Positions 57,241 to 64,000 of a stretch of DNA of 64,000 nt are shown in pieces. The stretch is taken from assembly GCA_005408345.1 (NCBI GenBank), contig SEMN01000146.1:496001-560000 (forward strand). Direction: 5' to 3'. This DNA comes from Macquaria australasica. Lineage: Eukaryota; Chordata; Actinopteri; Centrarchiformes; Percichthyidae. The position numbers and the translations under genes are program-made. Every line of letters starts with the position of its first letter. Position 1 is the first letter of the stretch. The notes beneath the pieces are model-generated. The model worked only from the letters and a program-made list of their open reading frames with translations, was not told the origin of the DNA and did no database searches.

Positions 57241-57275
57241 GCTTACGGAGGTCAGTGCCAGAGCTCGGCTATATA
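57241..57275 (-). promoter_or_regulatory. pdzrn3: TATA-type core promoter for the pdzrn3 short isoform
   Basis: The minus strand reads GGGTGTATATAGCCGAGCTC; TATATAG occupies 57275-57269, so initiation would fall near 57240, about 270 bases before the ATG. The motif and spacing are seen; promoter activity is inferred. Confidence 0.5.
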
Positions 57276-59890
57276 CACCCCCTCATGTTTATTAAGCAGC
57301 CGCTCATTGATTATTCACGAGGGGGGCTAACTCGTGAATGGGGTTCACCAAAGAGGCTGACACCATGCGAGATGAAGTCTTCTTAATTAATAAGCATCAT
57401 TAGATCTATTGTGCAGAAACAAGTTGAGTGACAGAAAGGCTTTTCATTTCATTTCAAGACTAATATGTTTCTCTCAAGGGGTCCCAGACCAGCTTGTTTG
57501 TTAACAGTTCCAGACCTTTAATTTGAAATCCAGTGTGACAAGAAGACATTCATCTGTGACAACGGATTAAGCACTAAATATATGTGACTTATGCATCCAA
57601 AGCTATGCTCTGCAGCTTTATTACAGCATACCCTTTCCATGCCCCAGTTAAATTAGCACTTGGTGACCTCTGGTATACTAATCCAGCAGACAGAGACACT
57701 GAGCATTCTTTCCTCATGTAGTTCTCTCCAAATACACAGGCACAAAGACAGGGAAAACAAATAAACCCGATAAATATTTATGCTGGCCCTCTCCAGTGCA
57801 GTCGGACAAACTTTACCCAGCGGAGCATCTTATGCGCAATGTCACACAGTACAGTTCCTTTCTACGTGTCCGCTGCCCTTTGTGCAGACAATGGGTACAC
57901 CAGACCTGGCATCTGTCCTGCTGTTTGCTCTGGTGCCACACGGCCAACCAAAGATAATTGTCAAGAAGGGCAACAAATGCTGTTGCTGGTTACAATCAGA
58001 CATCAGAGATAGAAAACGTTTACATTTCTACAGGCAGAAGATGCGATACAGTGTCAATGCCCCTGCAGCCAGGGCAGTATTTGACCCTATGACGTCTTTG
58101 TTCACCCCTTCACGATTCGATCCCACTCTTGTTGTGAAATTCAAAGAATTGTTTCAATTAAGTCCATGGGTGCTAAGCCACATACCTGGATAGATTTCAT
58201 GGCAGGAGGGGGATGGTCCTGTGGGAGAAACCCAGACTGTTGGTGGTATTTCCTCCTGCCAGATGTGTCCACTGATCCCTATCTATCAGCACTTCCACAG
58301 CTCCAGCGCTTCTCCAAGACAGCCGCATTATTAGCGAGGCTCGAAGGTTTCCAGTCAAATGTCAAACAAATTTTATGTAAATTTTTCCAAATGCCACAGA
58401 AAACAAAATATGAAGCCTGAAAGTGGACTAAAGCTACATCAGAAAAAACAAGAAAAATGAAAGCTGTTCTATGTCAACTAATGTTGGCCATACTTCAAAC
58501 AAAAAAAAAAAGAACTCACACACTTGCACTGTTACTGCACAAATTGATGGCCCTATATCCACAAGTTGCAACTCATATTGTACATTGGTGTGACAGTATG
58601 TACAGCATTTCTGGAATCATTTTAGTTTAATTTTTTATTTGAACAGAATTTGTCTTTTTCCCTAATTTTCAATTTACATAAAAACACTTGGATGGGATTC
58701 CGGCTGGTGAGATTTCACTCTTCCATTTAATCTCTGTGTTTGTATTCTGTCCAAGAGCTATTAACCAAAAGGCTGTCTTCGAATAAATTCTCATCTTTTT
58801 CCCACATACCATAACCACACAGAATATTGGACAATCTAAAAACAGAGATCTTAAAATAAGATCCTGAAGGCAGAAGGAGCGGTGGTGACAAAAAGTTGCC
58901 TCGGGCAAACTGTGAAGGTATCTGTGTGAACTTAACAATCATTCATAATTACTGTGGGCTTTGCTTGTCTGGGTGCTAGGCTGAAACTTTCATCCAGAGT
59001 AGCATGAAAACGAATTCTATGCTCACATTAGCTGTACTGTTGTGCCTGGGGCTGGGATCAGTGGAGAGTTTTAGCCGGCGCTCTTGCCCGGCTAATCTTT
59101 CCTTCACACTGAGATTATCCCATTCACAAAGTCAAAATGGAGACAGCGCTCTGATATGAACAACTGCACTAAAGGTTATGGCAGCTGTCGCAGGAAAAAA
59201 AAACATGCTTATTAATGAATAATCAGCAGCAGCAAAATATGGAGCAGAGAAGTCAACTGAGGACCACGACCACAAACAATGTGTCTGCACACTGTCCGTC
59301 ATTGTGTTCAGGGATTTAATTTTGCCGTTGCTGATTAAATTTCTGATTAAGTTTCCTCCGTCCCTGTGGTGTGGTTTGATCTGTAGGCTCAGCAGCGAGA
59401 CACACACACACAGTTCAACTTTTATTTATTGCTGGTCTAGACGGTGACACATGTGCCAGAGGTTCCTATCTCAGCGGGAGTGAGACCAAATGATAATAAT
59501 GTCATGCGGTTTGTTATAATAAATATCAACATTTTTTTTTTTTTTTTTTATAGAGACAAGAAGGCTAGAGGTTACCACATCCCCTCCCAATTAGCAATGT
59601 GGTTCTTGGGTCCTGTGCATTTGATCTATGCTTGGTTGGATCATTCATATTCATAGAGGCTGCCTGGTGTTGTTTCTGCGTCCCACTGGGCCCAGCTTAA
59701 AAGTCATGGCTTTAACTAGAGCCACAGCGAGATCAGGTGGTGATCGCTGCAGCGCAGGCCGTCACTGTGTGGTGTATAACTCTCTAACACATCATCTTCC
59801 CTCCCTCTGAGCTCTTTACGCTCTTCACATAAAATGGACAATTTCACCTGAAGAATATGGCCTCTACAAACAAAGCTTACAGTTACTACT
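57276..59890 (-). other. pdzrn3: Upstream of the short isoform; probably intron of long pdzrn3
   Basis: No exon for RING, TRAF finger or first half of PDZ1 is found. The 137-codon plus-strand ORF at 57780-58193 shows no recognised domain. 57285-57430 and 59120-59360 are non-repetitive, TAAT-rich segments. Confidence 0.5.
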
Positions 59891-60030
59891 TGGGCTGCAA
59901 GTAATTACTATTTTCATTATTTACTGGATTAATTGATTCATTGTTTTCTCAAAAAATAGTGAAAAATGCAATTCAAATTGCTTGTCGTGTTCAACCAACA
60001 GTCCAAAACACAAAAATATTCAATCTCTAG
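59891..60030 (-). repeat. 'Cgattaat' dispersed repeat, fragment 4
   Basis: 'gggctgcaagtaattactattttcattat...ggattaattgattcattgttt' then 'ccaacagtccaaaacacaaaaatattcaat'; a truncated, reverse-oriented member of the family. Confidence 0.75.
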
Positions 60031-60044
60031 AATGTGTTGGGCAT

Positions 60045-60290
60045 CTATAATTGACATAACTCACTAATTAACATGTTATAACTAATTTTAATATGTACAA
60101 AAACTGAAGCATAAACACAACAATTTACTGTTTTATGGATGTTATGTGCCAGACTACTTCTTCGCCGGCCAAGAAATAGTCTGGGAAGTAACCCCTCCGT
60201 AAAATGCCAAATTGTTGTTTTTACACTTCAGTTTTTGTACAGATTATTATTAAACTCTAGGCAAGAAAATGAATAAGAGTATTTCTAAAA
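60045..60290. repeat. 'Aaaggaattgtttga' repeat, foldback copy 3
   Basis: Starts with the family's 'aactcactaattaacatgttata' block. The region 60094-60241 is an imperfect inverted repeat: 'tgtacaaaaactgaag' on the left is mirrored by 'cttcagtttttgtaca' on the right, and an inner pair 'ccagactacttctt'/'aagaaatagtctgg' continues the fold. Confidence 0.8.
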
Positions 60291-61016
60291 ATGTTGAACT
60301 ACTTTTGACTGACTATCTGAAGATTTACAGTGTGTGACTGAAGAATAATTGCATATACATGACCCTCATTGTCTTCAGTCCACATGATGGCATCACTTCA
60401 GATCCATTGAAATGAATGTAACCTGACCTCAACATTTCAGCCTGCTACGTGGCAAAGTGCCAAGCCATTTATCTCTACATCGTGGGAAGCGAGATCTCAG
60501 TGATCAGAATGAAGGAAAGATTTTTAAAAAGGTGGACTTAACAGGGTGTGGAGACAAAGTCTGCAGAAGGTGACAACGTGGCAACATGCGAAGAAACAGG
60601 ACACCGATGGCTGATAGTGATAACACAAGGAAAAAGCATGCTGTCCAGGTCGTCTCACACGACTCTAATGCACTGTCCATATGGCAGGATGAGGGGAAGA
60701 GGGAGGGAGGAGGGGTGAAAGATGAAGAACGATAGAGTGACGGGGAAACTAAATTGGATACATACTGTAAATCCATGAAGAGAATGTTGTAGTGTGGTAT
60801 GTCTGTTGTATAGAATGTCATTGTTCTGTGTATCAGCGGAGGCTGGATTAACGTCACTTCACGCCATGTTACTTGAGGTCAGAAGAAAAGAATCAGGATT
60901 TTCCACTGTCCTCAACTGTTCATACTTTTGTGAGGTGAAACCACAAATGCTGAATAACATAAACAGGAGGATGCTTGAATTTTCCAACATGACTGGTTAG
61001 ACAGACTCTTGACAAA
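60291..61016 (-). other. Non-coding, no feature recognised
   Basis: No repeat with a partner in this window and no exon-like ORF. Confidence 0.5.
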
Positions 61017-61185
61017 AAGTCTGAAGTGGGCCGCTACTTAAAGCAAAGGGTACCACATTCTAATAAGGCCCCCTTTAGAAGAGTTTATAAGTTGTAACTA
61101 ATAGAATTAATGTTTTTGTCCCTTATTAATAAGCTGACTCGTGTTAAATTGGTGCCAAATTCCAGTAACTGAGAGAGCATCTGGG
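61017..61185. repeat. Probable percomorph dispersed repeat
   Basis: 'gggccgctacttaaagcaaagggtaccaca', 'ttataagttgtaacta' and 'ggtgccaaattccagtaactgagagagc' in this order resemble a fish repeat known to me. Single copy here. Confidence 0.45.
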
Positions 61186-61222
61186 TGAGAATATTGAGAG
61201 AAAGAGCGAGAGCAAGACTACT

Positions 61223-61552
61223 ACTGTGTCTCAATTCAGGGGCCGCATCCTTCTAAGGGCAGGTCTACGAAGGTGCAACCTTCATAGTATCGTTACCTAT
61301 TCAAGTGAGTTGAAACCCAATAATTACATTTAAAAATGTAATACTGCTCGGCCACTGTTGACGGTATGTTTGAGGACGCCATATTCTCTTGCGCGCAATG
61401 AATCTTGAGATAGGTTGGGCCGCGAAGGATACAACCTTTGGATCCTCCAAATTCGGGAAAAGAAGGCTGCATTTCTCTGCCCCATTTGAGTGTGACGTAT
61501 TCGGTCTTCAAATGCAGCCTTCGAAGGATGCGGCCTCTGAATTGAGACACAG
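61223..61552. mobile_element. MITE with inverted ends ('ctgtgtctcaattcag' type)
   Basis: Left end CTGTGTCTCAATTCAGGGGC then 'cgcatccttc'; reverse complement of the right end CTGTGTCTCAATTCAGAGGC then 'cgcatccttcgaagg'. About 330 bases, no transposase. Confidence 0.85.
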
Positions 61553-61582
61553 CTTACGTCACCTCAGCTTGTTCAAGTCACA

Positions 61583-61849
61583 GTGAGTCAGGGCAATGGT
61601 GAGCCGAAAGCGGTCGCAAGTGAGGTTACACTTTCAAAACTCCACGCAGACAACACTTGCTGCAATATTTGTAATGCGATATGCAAAGGTGGCCTGGGCG
61701 ACACGTCTAACTTGAGGAAACACCTGGTCAAACACAAAATATATCTAAAAGCTGTTAGCACGCCTGCAGCCAGCACCGAAGAAGTTGAACCATCCATGGA
61801 CGACGAAACTTTAAGTGAGGTATCGACAAATCTTCAGGTAATTAATTAG
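61583..61849 (+). CDS. BED-type zinc finger fragment of a hAT-like transposase
   Basis: An 88-codon frame contains CCNICNAICKGG then SNLRKHLVKH: the C-x2-C ... H-x4-H pattern of BED fingers found at the N-terminus of hAT transposases and ZBED proteins. A little further on is CTTCAG|GTAATT (about 61837), a good splice donor just before the frame closes, so this could be the first exon of a spliced transposase or ZBED-type gene. The DDE and dimerisation domains are not found downstream. It is probably a remnant of a transposon; expression is unknown. BED fingers bind DNA. Confidence 0.55.
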   Translation: MSQGNGEPKAVASEVTLSKLHADNTCCNICNAICKGGLGDTSNLRKHLVKHKIYLKAVSTPAASTEEVEPSMDDETLSEVSTNLQVIN

Positions 61850-62019
61850 CTAGTTGGACAAGTTGTTGTTGGAGATAACTGGGCTTTTTTCATTGTCTGA
61901 GGGTTTTTTTGTGTGGTGTGTAAAATGTTCTAAATAAATAACAATGTTGAAATTAAGAAGTTTGGACTTACTTTTTACAACTGAAATTACACTTTTGTTA
62001 TTACAGAGAGAGTAAAGTA

Positions 62020-62096
62020 CCGAAAAACAGTACCGTTGGGTATATATGAATTCAAGTACCGGTATCAGTTCAGATGTGAACGGTACCCAACCCTAC
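62020..62096. mobile_element. Possible hAT-type terminal sequence
   Basis: Minus strand reads TAGGGTTGGGTACCGTTCAC at the outer end, with repeated 'taccg' motifs inside. GGGTTGGGTACCG-type ends are common in fish hAT elements. A matching left end was not found, so the element would be truncated or deleted. Confidence 0.35.
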
Positions 62097-64000
62097 ATTT
62101 GGTGTCTGTGTAAGTGGACGTGTTTCACACATGTGCAGTCGGCATGCTTGTAGGTGTGTACAGCTTGAGTGGCTACAAATTTTGGGCCACTGACAAACAT
62201 GACCGGCTTATAAAAGTTACGTCATTGCAGATGTGGAAAGTATAAATTTACCTTGAGTGGTCAAACATCCATTGCAGGAGTCCCAATGATTACAGGGCCC
62301 CTCCAACAATTTAACACATGAATATTAGTTTACTCATCATGAAGAGTACAGTTGTATAACGTCTTCTGTGTTCAGACGTGGGCATGGAGGGTCTTACAAA
62401 ATACGCTATTATAGTCAACAGGTTTGGTTCACCATAGACAGAGATTAGAAGGCCTCCACTGATTTGATTTTGGCCATAGCTTAGTCCCCCTTTGGTTTGG
62501 TTTGAGTCCTCATATCAGCCCTTTAATCTGTAGAGGATATGAGAGGAGAAGGGAGCTACAATACCACCATGTTAATGGAGATACCAGATGAACCAACAGG
62601 AGTGGCAAGATGGAGTGAGATCTAACACAAGGAATGTTAAAAGAAGGTGTGAAAAAGACACACAGACACACAAGATGGAGAGAGACACACAACCCACAGA
62701 GGAGGGAATGGGGCAGAAACACAAACTAAACGTGTGGAGGAGTTTAATGAGTCTCCAGTTCCTCTCAACTGTACCGCTGGGGCCTAAGCGTGTGAGGATC
62801 AGTGTGTATGTGATGTGGGTGCGAGTGTGTGTATCCACCTCTGAAACACTGGGCTGTGCATAATTTATCAGACAGCTGTCAGCTTTGTACTCCTATTTAC
62901 TCTGCAAGCCAGATTCTGTGCCAACAGGGAGCCCAGCCAGCAGGAATGACAGCCATCGAAACAGTTTAATTAGAGACTCAAACAACTAATAATGCCATTA
63001 CTATCACTTCAGTGTAATTACTTAAGTATGAGTGGATGTTAACAAGACTGATGTGTTAAAATACTATGATAATGATCCATTCACACAAAAATCCCAAAGT
63101 ATGACATTGGATATTTTGGGGATTAAAATATATATTTTTTTGTTAACAGAGGATATAAATCTGTAAACCTGTTTTCGTTTTTGAGTTCCCTGAGGCTGTT
63201 TCCCATTATCAACAGCCTGACAGTAAAATGCACATAATTTTGCTTTGGGCTGAATAAAATCCCCTTCATTGTTTGGGGTTTGGAAAAAAAACAGCTTCAG
63301 GCATCTGTTGTGGTGCAGCCACTGAGGTGGTTTACACAAAGATTATGACACAAAAGCAATTATCAGTTTTTGTGTGTGTTCATCAGAGTGGGACCTCTGT
63401 CACTCTGCCAAAACATTACCCACTTTTCAAAAAGAAAATTCTGTCCTAAAAACATCACTCACAAAGACACCTTTCTGGCTTTCTAAATGAGCCAGTATTG
63501 GTGCCAAGTGGATGCAGGCATGGACAAGATGAGTTTAAGTGTAAATTAATTGGTCTTAATGCAGACAGACTAGCTCTAGCTATGATTCTCTTGGACTGTT
63601 CCCCAGCCGACTGTCCTACAACTCCCCACCACCTATGAGAGACCTGTATTTAGCTCCATAATAAGACTAGCAAAATTACCATCTAACCTTTGCCACTATA
63701 AAAACATCTCCACTACTGTGTGATGGCGAGGTATAATAAAATACTATTTACAACTAATTATCCAAATGCCACAACATTCTTGCAGAAGGTAACTCATGGC
63801 GCTTGTCAACACAGTTATTAAGCAGGATATTAAAAGGAGTTCACATTTCATCCCTTCTCCTGTACTGAGAACTCGATGATGTGACTCCACTCTGAGGCTC
63901 CCTGTAGGGCTCTGCCAACTCTGGAGTCCACACAGAGTTCCTGTCACCAGCTAATTCCCCAAGCCTTCATCACTCCTGGCTGCTCCAGCATGTTGGCAGC
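62097..64000 (-). other. Non-coding, no feature recognised
   Basis: Probably continues the intron of long pdzrn3. Short ORFs on both strands (such as 62572-62863) have no domains. The canonical N-terminal pdzrn3 exons are not here. Confidence 0.5.

Noticed and set aside
57780..58193. 137-codon plus ORF upstream of pdzrn3
   Set aside because: No recognisable domain, opposite strand to the surrounding gene, no repeat or exon signal.
57276..64000. Search for the RING, TRAF-finger and first-half-PDZ1 exons of long pdzrn3
   Set aside because: No minus-strand ORF or exon-like segment shows the cysteine pattern or the PDZ loop; these exons must be outside the window.
1..64000. CRISPR arrays, operons, bacterial or phage defence systems, endogenous retroviral genes
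   Set aside because: No regularly spaced repeats, no clustered same-strand ORFs and no gag/pol/env-like frames; the window is vertebrate nuclear DNA.

Overview
This window looks like nuclear DNA from a ray-finned fish, most likely a spiny-rayed (percomorph) teleost. Genes are split into short exons with GT-AG introns. Introns and intergenic DNA are AT-rich, carry long (GT)n, (CA)n and (TA)n microsatellites, and are full of short dispersed repeats that I recognise from memory as typical of percomorph genomes. There is no prokaryotic-style gene packing, no operon, no CRISPR array and no rRNA or tRNA gene that I can support.

Three protein-coding genes are supported, in an order that matches the human 3p13 neighbourhood GXYLT2 - PPP4R2 - PDZRN3, including the convergent orientation of the last two. 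(1) 1373-6478, plus strand: the last four coding exons of a glucoside xylosyltransferase, gxylt2; the 5' half of the gene lies before the window. Its presumed 3' UTR (6479 to about 9050) is interrupted by a decayed Tc1-like transposon at 7289-8813. (2) 10441-16569, plus strand: a complete nine-exon ppp4r2 gene (regulatory subunit 2 of protein phosphatase 4; 437 codons), with a GC-rich promoter region, a CAG tract in the 5' leader and a 3' UTR to about 17785. (3) 34321-56971, minus strand: eight coding exons of pdzrn3. The most 5' of these (56903-56971) is a 23-codon alternative first exon with an ideal Kozak context and a TATA-like element upstream. It gives a complete 770-residue short isoform that lacks the RING finger, the TRAF-type zinc finger and the first half of PDZ1, and starts with a likely myristoylation/palmitoylation signal. 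The exons of the long isoform should lie beyond position 64000.

Layout: 1-9.1 kb, gxylt2 3' half; 9.1-10.3 kb, intergenic; 10.3-17.8 kb, ppp4r2; 17.8-33.4 kb, gene-free spacer with many MITE-like repeats and a perfect 45-base palindrome at 27742-27786; 33.4-57.3 kb, pdzrn3 short-isoform transcription unit with large introns; 57.3-64 kb, probably an intron of the long pdzrn3 transcript, containing several MITEs and a BED-zinc-finger fragment of a hAT-like transposon.

The three genes are not known to act in one pathway: one modifies Notch-type EGF repeats, one directs PP4 phosphatase, one is a PDZ scaffold/ubiquitin ligase. Their grouping is conserved synteny. I do not see an unknown multi-gene system here. 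The items most worth a second look are the alternative pdzrn3 start, the 45-base palindrome, the nested mariner-type element at 50.0-50.7 kb, the foldback at 60.1 kb, and the BED-finger exon at 61.6 kb. All homology calls are from recognition by eye; no database search was run.
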